The position numbers and the translations under genes were made by a program. The notes beneath the pieces were generated by a model. The model saw only the letters and a program-made list of their open reading frames with translations. It ran no database searches and was not told the origin of the DNA. Shown here one piece after another: positions 36,897-45,658 of a stretch of DNA of 64,000 nucleotides (positions are counted from its first letter, which is position 1; each line of letters opens with the position of its first letter). The DNA is from Streptomyces sp. JB150 (GTDB taxonomy: Bacteria; Actinomycetota; Actinomycetes; Streptomycetales; Streptomycetaceae). The stretch spans positions 4,477,085-4,541,084 of the forward strand of contig NZ_CP049780.1 of NCBI RefSeq assembly GCF_011193355.1, given 5' to 3'.

Positions 36897-38678
36897 TCAG
36901 CGGCCCCTGCGCCGCGGCTCCCGCAGCAGCTTCCAGCTCACGAACAGCAGCGGCAGCTCCAGCCCCCAGATGCCGACCACCGCGTCCCACTCGGGACGCG
37001 CGGCACCGGCTTCGTCGACGGTGACGAGCAGACACAGCAGCCCCCACACCACCGTGAGGGCGGCGGAGACCCAGAACCCGGTCTGCCACGCCCAGGCGGC
37101 TGCCCCGCGCCGCCGGGGCGCGCGGCCGGAGCCCTTCGGGCGCTCGCTCGGGCGGGGGATGTCCTCCGGGTCCCGGGCCGGCAGCCGGACCACCGCACTC
37201 GCCGGCACGGCCGCGTCGATCGCCGCGATGCGGTCGGGGCCGACACCCCGGTAGAGGGTCGGTTCCACCGACACGCAGAAACCGTCGTGCCCGGTCAGGC
37301 TGCGCGCCCCGTCGGGCCGTGCGGACATCGCCGCGACGGCGTCGTACCGGACGGTCACCGGCCCGCCCGGGGTCAGCAGGCTGACGCCCTCCGCGCCGAT
37401 CACCAGGGTGACCCGCTCGTCCTCCAGGGAGGCGTGCCGGCTGCCGGTCACGGCGTGCGCCGAGTACTGCGGGGCGAGCGTGAAGCCCGCCCAGTCGGCG
37501 CCCCGCCCCGGCACCTGGAGCAGCCCGGAGTCCCACGCCTCGCGGGCCACCTCGCGCAGATCGCCGACGGTGACCGCCGCCAGCTCGGCCCGGTGCTGGT
37601 CGGGGGAGAGGATCCGGTGGCCGAGCAGCAGGCTCAGCGCGTACGACGGCAGGGCGGCCGCGCCGAGGTCCGGCACGTCGTACATCTTCAGGATCTTGCC
37701 GCGTACGGTGTCCAGCTCGGCCTGCTCGATCCGTCCCGCGCGCAGCCGCGCGAGCGTGTCGACGAACCCGCCGACGACGGCGTCCTGCTTCTGCGGCAGG
37801 GCGTCCGCGTACGCGGTCAGGGTCGCGAACCGGGCGTCGCGCGGGGAGTAGTCCGCCTCCGCCGTGTACGAGTAGCCGCCCTCCTGGCGCAGGTCCTGGA
37901 AGAGAGCGCGGCCGAGGACGTCGGCGAAGACGGAGGCGGCGGTGGTGCGGCGCAGCACCGAGGTGAACACGACATGGCCGTCGTCGCCGTGGATGTACGC
38001 CGGGGTGACCGGCAGCGCGCTGGTCGCCGCGGGCGCCGGAATCCGGGTGCCGGCGGGCAGGGTGAGGTCCAGGTTCTCGGGGACCCGGTCGCTGGTGATC
38101 CACAGCACCGCGTTGTCCCGGGTGAACCGGGTCCGCGCCCAGTGCCGGACCTGGTCGGCGGTGAGGTTCCAGGTGCCCAGCTCGCGGTAGCTGGACAGGC
38201 CGTAGCCCTGCGCGCCGTACCGCCACAGCGGCATCTGGGAGTTGGCGCCCTGGCCGCGCCCGGCGGCCTCGGTGCGCAGGATCTCCTTCTCGGTCTCCAG
38301 CCGGTCCAGCGGCAGATCGCGCAGGGACGCGCAGACGGCGTTCAGGTGCGCGACGACCTCCTGCTCGCTGCCGGTGACGTGGAAGAGGGTGTACGTGTTG
38401 GCGGTGGCGCCGTTGTAGTGCAGGTCCGTCAGGCCCAGCCGGTGCAGCGCCAGGTGCTCCACCAGGTGGGTGATGCCGCTGGTGGCGAGGGTCTCGTCGG
38501 CGCGGCCCACCCGGAAGAAGAGACCGGCGGTGATCTCGCCGCCCTGCGCCGGCGCGTAGAGGGTGGGGATGCCCTGGGTGGTGGTGTGCGCGACCAGCCC
38601 GGAGAGCACGTCGAGGCCCGCGGTGCCCGTGGCGCCGGTGGCGCCGCCGCCCGTGACGCCGGTGATGTCGGTGGTCAT
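36897..38678 (-). CDS. Membrane-anchored M16-like metallopeptidase
   Basis: The protein has 593 aa. The inverted zinc motif HxxEH is seen as HLVEH (residues 71-75), and a Glu-rich helix LETEKEILRTEAAGRG follows about 75 residues later, as in M16 (insulinase/pitrilysin) enzymes. Residues about 520-580 contain two hydrophobic segments (FWVSAALTVVWGLLCLLVTV and IWGLELPLLFVSW) before a basic tail, so it is anchored at its C terminus. The N terminus is a Thr/Gly repeat. ATG 38678 follows GAGGGG; it lies 13 bases after the upstream gene, so the two are an operon. Substrate unknown. Confidence 0.75.
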   Translation of the reverse strand: MTTDITGVTGGGATGATGTAGLDVLSGLVAHTTTQGIPTLYAPAQGGEITAGLFFRVGRADETLATSGITHLVEHLALHRLGLTDLHYNGATANTYTLFHVTGSEQEVVAHLNAVCASLRDLPLDRLETEKEILRTEAAGRGQGANSQMPLWRYGAQGYGLSSYRELGTWNLTADQVRHWARTRFTRDNAVLWITSDRVPENLDLTLPAGTRIPAPAATSALPVTPAYIHGDDGHVVFTSVLRRTTAASVFADVLGRALFQDLRQEGGYSYTAEADYSPRDARFATLTAYADALPQKQDAVVGGFVDTLARLRAGRIEQAELDTVRGKILKMYDVPDLGAAALPSYALSLLLGHRILSPDQHRAELAAVTVGDLREVAREAWDSGLLQVPGRGADWAGFTLAPQYSAHAVTGSRHASLEDERVTLVIGAEGVSLLTPGGPVTVRYDAVAAMSARPDGARSLTGHDGFCVSVEPTLYRGVGPDRIAAIDAAVPASAVVRLPARDPEDIPRPSERPKGSGRAPRRRGAAAWAWQTGFWVSAALTVVWGLLCLLVTVDEAGAARPEWDAVVGIWGLELPLLFVSWKLLREPRRRGR

Positions 38679-38691
38679 GTCTGCCGGCCCC

Positions 38692-39660
38692 TCAGCTCGT
38701 CGCCATCGCGGACTTGCGGTACTTCCTGAACGCGGCCTTCGGATCGGACAGATACGACCACGGGAAGTCGCTGGCCCGGTCGCCGAGGACCGCGAAGTGC
38801 CGCTGGGCGTCCTCGAAGTGGCCGCCGAGGGAGAACGCCATCGCGAACGCGCTGTGCGCGCCGATCCAGTGCCAGCCGGGCCGGTAGTCGGGGTGCAGCA
38901 CCGACACCTGCGCGGCGAACCGCAGATCGTCGCGGACCGGCACGCCCCGCATGTACGCGCCCGCGTCGGGGCCGTCCAGCTCCAGCCAGCGCTCCAGGTG
39001 GGCGAGCGCGACCAGGGCACCGGTGTGCGCGCCGTCGGGCGCGGCCGTGGTGGCCTCGCGGGCGAAACCGTGCGCGGCGTCCCAGGAGCCGCCCCACTTC
39101 GGGCACAGCTGCTGGAGCAGCTGCGTCTGCGCCGGGTAGTGGTGCGGGTGGTGGGCGCTGAGCCGGTCGTAGCGGCGGCGCGCCTCGGCCTGGCCGAGCT
39201 GGAGCCCGCGCGCGGTGATCAGCCGTACGGTCCAGGCGGGCGCGTACCACGGCGCCTGCGCGCACACCTCGATCAGGATCTGCTCCGCCTTGCGCAGCCA
39301 CGCGTGGAACTGCGCGAACTGGTCCCGGGAGACGTGCTCGGCGCGCAGGTCGCTGCGGATGGCCCAGCCGATGCGCACGTACCGGTCGGCGAGCAGGGTG
39401 CGCGGCAGCGGATCGGCCGGGTGCTCGGCGGCGGCCCGCTCCAGCATCGTCTCGACGCCGTCCTCCTCGGCGAGCAGCCCGACGGCGAAGCTCACCTGCT
39501 CCGGCGCGTCCAGGGCGGCGAAGTACGCCCGTACGGCGGGCCAGTCGCCGCCGCGGGCGGCGGTGCGCAGCGGGAGGAGTCCGGGAAGGGTGTCGTACGG
39601 ATCGAAGTACGGTCCCGTTCCGGGCACCGCGCCCGGTATGCCGCTGGTGGTCCTGCTCAT
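38692..39660 (-). CDS. Alpha-helical repeat (TPR-like) hypothetical protein
   Basis: The protein has 322 aa, soluble, and rich in Ala, Trp, His and Tyr, with helices resembling tetratricopeptide repeats (for example AFAMAFSLGGHFEDAQRHFA). I do not recognise the family. It is the first gene of a two-gene operon with the membrane-anchored M16-like peptidase, so it may act with it or present substrate to it. That is inference from position only. Confidence 0.65.
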   Translation of the reverse strand: MSRTTSGIPGAVPGTGPYFDPYDTLPGLLPLRTAARGGDWPAVRAYFAALDAPEQVSFAVGLLAEEDGVETMLERAAAEHPADPLPRTLLADRYVRIGWAIRSDLRAEHVSRDQFAQFHAWLRKAEQILIEVCAQAPWYAPAWTVRLITARGLQLGQAEARRRYDRLSAHHPHHYPAQTQLLQQLCPKWGGSWDAAHGFAREATTAAPDGAHTGALVALAHLERWLELDGPDAGAYMRGVPVRDDLRFAAQVSVLHPDYRPGWHWIGAHSAFAMAFSLGGHFEDAQRHFAVLGDRASDFPWSYLSDPKAAFRKYRKSAMATS

Positions 39661-39791
39661 TCCTCCGCCCCCTGGCTGTCGCCGGCAGCGCCGGGCGCGC
39701 GAACTGGCCCCCCAGGGCGCGCCGGCGTGTGTGTGAAGTCGCCGCAGGCTAGCAGCCCGGAAGGGGCGCGTCCGAGCTTAGGGTGCTGGGC

Positions 39792-40163
39792 ATGAGCATC
39801 ATCGGAGTCGGTATCGACGTCGCCGAGATCGACCGGTTCGCCGCGTCGCTGGAACGCACCCCCGCTCTGGCCCGGCGGCTGTTCCGGGACCGGGAAATGC
39901 TGCTGCCCAGCGGCGAACGCCGGGGCCCGGCCTCCCTCGCCGCCCGGTTCGCCGCGAAGGAGGCCGTCGCCAAGGCCCTGGGGGCCCCGCCCGGACTGCT
40001 CTGGACCGACGCCGAGGTCTACGTCGAGGACAGCGGCCGCCCCCGGCTGCGGGTCACCGGGACGGTCGCGGCCCGGGCGGCGGAACTCGGCGTGCGGTCC
40101 TGGCACGTGTCGCTCAGCCATGACGCGGGGGTGGCGTCCGCGGTGGTCATCGCGGAGGGCTGA
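39792..40163 (+). CDS. acpS: Holo-[acyl-carrier-protein] synthase
   Basis: AcpS (123 aa) attaches 4'-phosphopantetheine to acyl carrier proteins. [16 protein letters not shown] start (here [16 protein letters not shown]) supplies the Mg-binding Asp, and [13 protein letters not shown] supplies the catalytic Glu and Lys. [17 protein letters not shown] ends the fold. ATG 39792 is preferred to GTG 39783. Its neighbour nnrD/E and then alr follow in normal actinobacterial order. Confidence 0.95.
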   Translation: MSIIGVGIDVAEIDRFAASLERTPALARRLFRDREMLLPSGERRGPASLAARFAAKEAVAKALGAPPGLLWTDAEVYVEDSGRPRLRVTGTVAARAAELGVRSWHVSLSHDAGVASAVVIAEG

Positions 40164-40233
40164 GCGGGGGCGGGGCCGGGCCGGTACGGAATCCGCGGCG
40201 GCGCGGGAATCCGTGTCCGCGCGGAAGACCGTG

Positions 40234-41403
40234 TCAGCAGATGGACTGGGAGCTGTTGACCAGGGTGTTGTTGCGGAAGGTGGTGTTCTCGCCGCACGGG
40301 CTCTCGCGGATCGCGGAGTTGGTCACCGTCAGGTTCTGGATGGTGATGTCCCGGTTGTTCGGGAACTCGGAGCGGGCCGCCAGCCGGATCTCGCCGCCGC
40401 CGGTGACGGTGCCGGACTGGGCGGCGACGGTGACGTTGTAGCAGTTCTCCACGAGCACCGCGTTGTTGCCGGTGTTCGACAGCGTCACCCGGTCGATGAC
40501 CGCGCCGCCGCTCTCGGAGACGCAGAACACGCCGCGCCCGCCGCCGCGCGCGACGACCTCCCCGACGCGGATGTTCACCGGGTACGAGCTGCCGATCCGC
40601 CCGTTGCGGTTGGCCATGCGGAAGGCGGCGTAGCCGGTGCCCGTGCCCGCGTTCTCGGCGTCCACCCTGCCCACGGTCGCGTTGACGGTCTGGTTGAGCA
40701 GCAGCCCGGACTCGCCGACGTTGCGGGCGGTGACCGTGCCGACGGTGAGGCCGTCGACGCCGTAGGTCTCCACCGCGTGGCTGGAGGCGCCGGAGACGTA
40801 GACGCTGTCGATGCGGACGTTGCGCGTCCACTGGCTGGTGTCGCCGCGGTTGTCGACGCGCACGCCGAGTCCGGAGGACAGGCGCAGGTCGATCTGGCCC
40901 AGGGTGGCGTTGGTGACGTTGCGCAGGAAGACGCCGTAGAGCGGGGTGCCGGTGACGTTGAGGTGCTGCACCTCGATGTCGCGGGTGCCGCGGGAGTAGA
41001 CGGGGGCCTGGTCGCCGCTGCCGGTGCCGGTGACGTTGATGGTGCCGCAGACGTCGAGGACCGTGTAGCTGGGCAGGGAGATGCGGGAGCCGGCCGGCAT
41101 CGAGCCGGAGCCGCGCACCACGACCCGCTCCTTGGCGGTGCGCCCGGCGGTCAGGCTGTTCACGGCCGCCTGCACGGCCGCCCGCAGGTCCGTGCCGGTG
41201 TGCACGACCGTGCCGGAGCGGCGGACCGTCCACGTACTGCCGTTCAGCACGGCCTCGGCCTGGTAGGAGCCGTCACCGCAGGCGGCGGCCGCGCCGGTGG
41301 CCGCCTCGGTGGCGGCCGTGGCGGCCGTGGCGGACAGGGTGCCGGCGGCGGCGAGGAGGGCGGCGGCGCCGGTGGCGGCGAGGAGTGCGGCTCTGCGTCC
41401 CAT
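40234..41403 (-). CDS. Secreted right-handed beta-helix protein (pectate-lyase-like fold)
   Basis: The protein has 389 aa. ATG 41403, with GAGAGG 8 bases upstream, opens a clear signal peptide (MGRRAALLAATGAAALLAAA, cleavage near residue 30). The mature part has many short repeats with Asn and Val/Ile ladders (VRIDSVYVSGASSHAVETYG, NVTGTPLYGVFLRNVTNATL) typical of parallel beta-helix polysaccharide lyases or hydrolases. No catalytic set could be fixed. A palindromic site overlaps its likely promoter. Probably acts on plant or microbial polysaccharide outside the cell. Confidence 0.75.
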   Translation of the reverse strand: MGRRAALLAATGAAALLAAAGTLSATAATAATEAATGAAAACGDGSYQAEAVLNGSTWTVRRSGTVVHTGTDLRAAVQAAVNSLTAGRTAKERVVVRGSGSMPAGSRISLPSYTVLDVCGTINVTGTGSGDQAPVYSRGTRDIEVQHLNVTGTPLYGVFLRNVTNATLGQIDLRLSSGLGVRVDNRGDTSQWTRNVRIDSVYVSGASSHAVETYGVDGLTVGTVTARNVGESGLLLNQTVNATVGRVDAENAGTGTGYAAFRMANRNGRIGSSYPVNIRVGEVVARGGGRGVFCVSESGGAVIDRVTLSNTGNNAVLVENCYNVTVAAQSGTVTGGGEIRLAARSEFPNNRDITIQNLTVTNSAIRESPCGENTTFRNNTLVNSSQSIC

Positions 41404-41421
41404 GCGGGTGCGTCCTCTCGT

Positions 41422-41447
41422 CGAACCGATTCGACTGAATCGATTCA
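41422..41447. promoter_or_regulatory. LacI-type operator pair upstream of the beta-helix gene
   Basis: A perfect 12-bp palindrome TGAATCGATTCA (41436-41447) with central CG, next to the related CGAACCGATTCG (41422-41433). Both have the shape of LacI/GalR-family operators and lie 20-45 bases upstream of the beta-helix gene start, where they would overlap the promoter. nnrD/E is divergent but 150 bases away. Confidence 0.6.
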
Positions 41448-41595
41448 TCCTGTGGGGGGCCGGGAGTCTGGCAAGGAGACGACGGGGCGTCAATGGGTAG
41501 GGCGGGTAAGGCGGGTACGGCGGGAAGGATGAGGCAGGAGATCCGGCGTAGCCCGGATCGAGGGCCGAGGGGCGAGCGACGGGAGACTCGGACGC

Positions 41596-43044
41596 ATGCG
41601 GACTGCGTACGACGTGGAGACGGTCAGGGCGGCGGAGCGGCGGCTGATGGCGCGGCTGCCCGGGGGGACACTCATGCAGCGGGCGGCGGCGGGCCTCGCC
41701 ACCGCCTGCGCCCAGCTCCTCGGGCGGGTCTACGGCAGCCGGGTCGTGCTGCTGGTCGGCAGCGGCGACAACGGCGGCGACGCCCTGTACGCCGGGGCGC
41801 GCCTCGCCCGGCGCGGCGCGGGTGTCACCGCCGTGCTGCTCACGCCCGAGCGGGCGCACGCCGGGGGGCTCGCCGCGCTGCGGCGGGCGGGCGGCGCGGT
41901 CGCGGACACGGCGGCGGGACCGGCCCTGATCGAGCGGGCCGATCTGGTCGTCGACGGGATCGTCGGCATCGGCGGCACGGGCGGGCTGCGGCCCCGGGCC
42001 GTCCCGCTCGCCGAGGCGGCGGCGCGGTCGCGGGCCGCCGTCGTCGCCGTGGACCTGCCGAGCGGCGTCGACGCGGACACCGGCGAGGTGCGGGGCGCGG
42101 CGCTGCGGGCCGATCTGACGGTGACCTTCGGGACGCACAAGCCGGGGCTGCTGATCGACCCGGCGCGCGAGTACGCCGGGACGGTACGGCTCGTCGACAT
42201 CGGACTCGGGCCCGAACTGCCCGCCGAACCCGAGCTGGAGGCGTTGCAGCACGCGGAGGTGGCGGCGCTGCTGCCGGTGCCGGCGGCGGAGAGCGACAAG
42301 TACCGGCGGGGGGTCGTCGGCGTGGCCGCCGGGTCCGCGCGCTACCCCGGCGCGGCGGTCCTCGCGGTCGCCGGCGCGCTGCGGGGCGGGGCCGGGGCCG
42401 TGCGCTACGTGGGACCGGCCGGGGACGCGGTCATCGCCCGCTTCCCCGAGACGCTGGTCTCCGACGCCGGGCCGAAGCGGGCCGGGCGCGTGCAGGCCTG
42501 GGTGGTCGGGCCGGGCGCCGGGGACGACGCGGGCACGGTCGCCGAGGTGCTGGTCGCGGACGTGCCGGTGCTGATCGACGCGGACGGGCTGCGGCTGGCC
42601 GACGCCGGGGCGGTACGGGCCCGGACGGCGCCGACGCTGATGACGCCGCACGCCGGTGAGGCGGCGGCGCTGCTCGGGGTGAGCCGCGAGGAGGTCGAGG
42701 GGGCGCGGCTGGCGGCGGTGCGGGAGCTGGCGGCGCGGTACGGGGCGGCCGTTCTGCTGAAGGGGTCGACAACGCTCGTCGCCGGGGCGGGGGGCCGGGG
42801 GACGGTGCGGGTGAACCCGACCGGGACGCCGTGGCTGGCCACCGCCGGCAGCGGGGACGTGCTGTCCGGGCTGGCCGGGGCGCTGCTGGCGGCGGGGCTG
42901 TCGGCGGTCGACGCGGGCAGCGCCGGTGCCTATCTGCACGGGCTCACCAGGCGGTTCGCGGCGGCGGGGGCGCCGGTGGGGGCACGGGACGTGGCGGAGG
43001 CGGTGCCCCGCGCCTGGCGGGACGTGCGCGGGGACGCCGGCTGA
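41596..43044 (+). CDS. nnr: Bifunctional NAD(P)H-hydrate epimerase / ADP-dependent NAD(P)H-hydrate dehydratase
   Basis: The protein (482 aa) repairs hydrated NAD(P)H. The N-terminal YjeF_N epimerase half has GSGDNGGDALYAGARLARRG (around residues 55-74); the C-terminal dehydratase half begins near residue 225 and ends with the ATP/ADP loop TAGSGDVLSGLAGALLAAGL. ATG 41596. It is the standard gene between acpS and alr in Streptomyces, although here an L,D-transpeptidase-like gene and a minisatellite lie before alr. Confidence 0.94.
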   Translation: MRTAYDVETVRAAERRLMARLPGGTLMQRAAAGLATACAQLLGRVYGSRVVLLVGSGDNGGDALYAGARLARRGAGVTAVLLTPERAHAGGLAALRRAGGAVADTAAGPALIERADLVVDGIVGIGGTGGLRPRAVPLAEAAARSRAAVVAVDLPSGVDADTGEVRGAALRADLTVTFGTHKPGLLIDPAREYAGTVRLVDIGLGPELPAEPELEALQHAEVAALLPVPAAESDKYRRGVVGVAAGSARYPGAAVLAVAGALRGGAGAVRYVGPAGDAVIARFPETLVSDAGPKRAGRVQAWVVGPGAGDDAGTVAEVLVADVPVLIDADGLRLADAGAVRARTAPTLMTPHAGEAAALLGVSREEVEGARLAAVRELAARYGAAVLLKGSTTLVAGAGGRGTVRVNPTGTPWLATAGSGDVLSGLAGALLAAGLSAVDAGSAGAYLHGLTRRFAAAGAPVGARDVAEAVPRAWRDVRGDAG

Positions 43045-43050
43045 GGACCG

Positions 43051-43282
43051 CACGCCGGCGTGGCGCCTCCACCGGACTGTGCGCGTGCCGGCGGGGCGCC
43101 TCCACCGGGCTCCCCGCGTGCCGGTGGGGTGTCTTAACCCGGCTCTGCGCGTGCCGGCGGGGCGCCTGCACCCGGGCTCTGCGCGCGCCGGCTGGGTGTC
43201 TCCACCGGGCTCTGCGCGCGCCGGCTGAGTGTCTCCACGGGCTCTCCGCGCGCCGGAGTGGCGCCTCCACCGGGCTCTGCGG
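43051..43282. repeat. Seven-copy ~33-bp minisatellite
   Basis: About seven head-to-tail units of 32-34 bp, each starting CGYGCCGGCKGGGYG and running through TCCACCGGGCTCTGCG, fill the gap between nnr and the next gene. The units differ by single changes and 1-bp indels. 33 is a multiple of 3, so long open frames appear in several frames on both strands (11-residue repeats such as RVPAGRLHRAP). None has a start with a Shine-Dalgarno, and the indels break the frames, so I treat it as non-coding. Confidence 0.85.
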
Positions 43283-43374
43283 AGCGGCGGGAGGCGCGTC
43301 CCGCGCTGGGCCCAATGAGTGACCTGCGGGCGGGACCCGGTCCGGGGCGTCGGGCCCTGGGTATCCCTGACGGG

Positions 43375-44253
43375 GTGATCAGCGGAAACGTTGCCGCCCG
43401 CGCCGCCGCCGTCGCTCTCCTGGCCGCGGCGCTGCTGCCCGTCGGCGCCGGCTGGGCCGCCCCCGAGCCCCCGGACCCCGCGACGGACACCGCGGGGCAG
43501 CTGGTGCCCGGGGTGTACCAGCCGGGGCCGGTGGACACGCCCGACCAGGTGCTGGCGCCGCAGGTCTATCAGCCGTCGGTGGCGGAGGACGCGCTGGAGC
43601 CGAGTGACGCGCCGCAGGAGGCGTACGCACTCGTCGAGTACGTGCCGCTGGCGGACGCGGTGGGGCGGGTGGCGTGCAGCGCGCACACGGGGCCGTACCA
43701 GCGCGAGGTCGAGACCTGGCTGGAACTGGCGGTGGACGGGGAGCAGTCGGCGGCCGACTGCGAGGCGATCCGGGCGTTCCAGGCGGAGCACGGCATCAAG
43801 CCGGCCATCGGGTTCGCCGGGCCGGTGACCTGGGCCCACATGCGGTTCCTCGCCGCGCGGGACAACCCCGACGCGGCCGGGAAGTGCCCGGTGCGCACCG
43901 GCCGGGTCGCCTGCGTCGACCTCGACCGGCAGCTCACCTGGGTGCAGCAGGGCGAGAAGGTGCTCTTCGGACCCGTGCCCGTCCGCAGCGGACGGGCGGC
44001 GTACCCGACCCGCACCGGCACGCACACGATCTACTGGCGCCACAAGAACCACGCCTCGCCCCTCTACAACATGCCCATGCCGTACGCCCAGTTCTTCAGC
44101 GGCGGCCAGGCCTTCCACGCGGTGTACGACACCCTCCACACCACGGTCGGGTCCATGGGCAGCGTCAATCTGCGCCTCGGTGACGCGCGCAGCCTGTGGG
44201 ACGTGCTGAGGACGGGCGACCAGGTGCACGTCTGGGGACGCAGGCCGGGCTAG
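43375..44253 (+). CDS. L,D-transpeptidase-like secreted protein lacking the catalytic cysteine
   Basis: The protein has 292 aa from GTG 43375, which opens a good signal peptide (ISGNVAARAAAVALLAAALL, cleavage near GAGWA). ATG 43315 is an alternative with a long charged lead. A peptidoglycan-binding-like segment (about 105-165, DCEAIRAFQAEHGIKPAIGF) is followed by a YkuD-type domain (CVDLDRQLTWVQQGEKVLFG ... FFSGGQAFHAVYD). The active-site motif that should read S-x-G-C-V-N reads SMGSVNLRLGDA, so Ser (about residue 263) replaces the cysteine. The His of AFHAVYD is kept. It may bind the cell wall rather than crosslink it. Confidence 0.7.
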   Translation: MISGNVAARAAAVALLAAALLPVGAGWAAPEPPDPATDTAGQLVPGVYQPGPVDTPDQVLAPQVYQPSVAEDALEPSDAPQEAYALVEYVPLADAVGRVACSAHTGPYQREVETWLELAVDGEQSAADCEAIRAFQAEHGIKPAIGFAGPVTWAHMRFLAARDNPDAAGKCPVRTGRVACVDLDRQLTWVQQGEKVLFGPVPVRSGRAAYPTRTGTHTIYWRHKNHASPLYNMPMPYAQFFSGGQAFHAVYDTLHTTVGSMGSVNLRLGDARSLWDVLRTGDQVHVWGRRPG

Positions 44254-44305
44254 CCAGTGGCCGCGGTCGCCATGGCCGTCCGGGGCCTCTGAGACACTGG
44301 GCGCG

Positions 44306-45511
44306 ATGAGTACGACTGCACATCTGCCGACCGCCCCGCTGCGCGCCCGCGCCGAGATCGATCTGGCCGCGCTCCGCGCCAATGTGCGGGCCCTGCGTGC
44401 CCACGCCCCGGGTGCGGCCCTGATGGCCGTGGTGAAGTCCGAGGCGTACGGCCACGGGGCGGTGCCGTGCGCCCGTGCGGCCGTGGCGGCGGGGGCGACC
44501 TGGCTGGGCACCGCCACGCCCGAGGAGGCGCTGGTGCTGCGCGCGTCCGGCGCCGTGCCCGCGGACGTGCGGATCCTGTGCTGGCTGTGGACGCCGGGCG
44601 GGCCGTGGCGGGAGGCCGTCGAGGCCGACGTCGACGTGTCCGTCAGCGCCATGTGGGCGCTGCGCGAGGTCACCGAGGCCGCGAAGATCGCCGGCCGCCC
44701 GGCGCGCGTGCAGCTGAAGGCGGACACCGGGCTCGGGCGGGGCGGCTGCCAGCCCGGCGGGGACTGGGCGGAACTGGTCGGCGCCGCGCTGGCGGCCGAA
44801 CGCGACGGGCTGCTGCGGATCACCGGCCTGTGGTCGCACTTCGCCTGCGCCGACGAGCCCGGCCACCCCTCCATCGCCGCCCAGCTGGACCTGTTCCGGC
44901 GGATGCTGGCGTACGCGGAGGGCGAGGGCGTGCGCCCGGAGGTGCGGCACATCGCCAACTCGCCCGCCACGCTCACCCTCCCCGAATCCCACTTCGACCT
45001 GGTCCGCACCGGCATCGCCGTGTACGGCATCTCGCCCAGCCCGGAGCTCGGCACCCCGGCGGACTTCGGACTGCGCCCGGTGATGACCCTGTCCGCCTCG
45101 CTGGCCCTGGTGAAGCAGGTCCCCGGCGGCCACGGGGTCAGCTACGGCCACCGGTACACCACGGCCGGCGACACCACCCTCGGCCTCGTCCCGCTCGGCT
45201 ACGCCGACGGCATCCCCCGGCACGCCTCGGGCACCGGCCCGGTGCTGGTCGGCGGCAAGTGGCGGACGGTCGCGGGACGGATCGCGATGGACCAGTTCGT
45301 CGTGGACCTCGGCGGCGACGAGCCGGAACCGGGCGCGCGGGCGGTGCTGTTCGGGCCCGGCGACCGGGGCGAGCCGACCGCCGAGGACTGGGCGCAGGCG
45401 GCGGGCACCATCGCGTACGAGATCGTCACCCGCATCGGAACGCGCGTTCCCCGCGTCTATACCGACAGCGAGGCGCCGGAAAGCGGCGACGGCGGCGAGC
45501 CGCCGAGGTGA
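44306..45511 (+). CDS. alr: Alanine racemase
   Basis: Alr (401 aa) makes D-alanine for peptidoglycan using PLP; it is the target of D-cycloserine. Lys44 in VVKSEAYGHG is the PLP lysine (the usual motif is VVKADAYGHG). The second catalytic Tyr lies in GGHGVSYGHRYTT, and GYADGIPR and IAMDQFVVDLG are family blocks. ATG 44306. Part of the actinobacterial alr-hydrolase-tsaE run. Confidence 0.96.
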   Translation: MSTTAHLPTAPLRARAEIDLAALRANVRALRAHAPGAALMAVVKSEAYGHGAVPCARAAVAAGATWLGTATPEEALVLRASGAVPADVRILCWLWTPGGPWREAVEADVDVSVSAMWALREVTEAAKIAGRPARVQLKADTGLGRGGCQPGGDWAELVGAALAAERDGLLRITGLWSHFACADEPGHPSIAAQLDLFRRMLAYAEGEGVRPEVRHIANSPATLTLPESHFDLVRTGIAVYGISPSPELGTPADFGLRPVMTLSASLALVKQVPGGHGVSYGHRYTTAGDTTLGLVPLGYADGIPRHASGTGPVLVGGKWRTVAGRIAMDQFVVDLGGDEPEPGARAVLFGPGDRGEPTAEDWAQAAGTIAYEIVTRIGTRVPRVYTDSEAPESGDGGEPPR

Positions 45512-45658
45512 AGGGGCGCCGGAGCGGGTAACCGGTGAGCGACCGGCCGGGGGCCCGCGGGCCGGTTCGGCGGCACGGCACGTCAGTGGGTCAGGAAGCA
45601 GTCGGTGAGCTGCGGCAGCCGGTCGGTTCGGCAGCGCGTACGTGGTGAGGAGCGGTAG

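Noticed and set aside
42926..43228. Repeat-protein ORF made of 11-residue units over the minisatellite
   Set aside because: The 33-bp unit keeps frames open by arithmetic. Indels of 1 bp shift the frame between units, and no start with a Shine-Dalgarno exists.
43051..43282. CRISPR array
   Set aside because: Repeats are directly abutting without unique spacers, and no cas genes are present.
40234..45054. 1606-codon minus-strand open frame
   Set aside because: Only its last 390 codons (from ATG 41403) have a signal peptide and ribosome binding site. The rest lies over nnr, the minisatellite, the transpeptidase-like gene and alr on the other strand.
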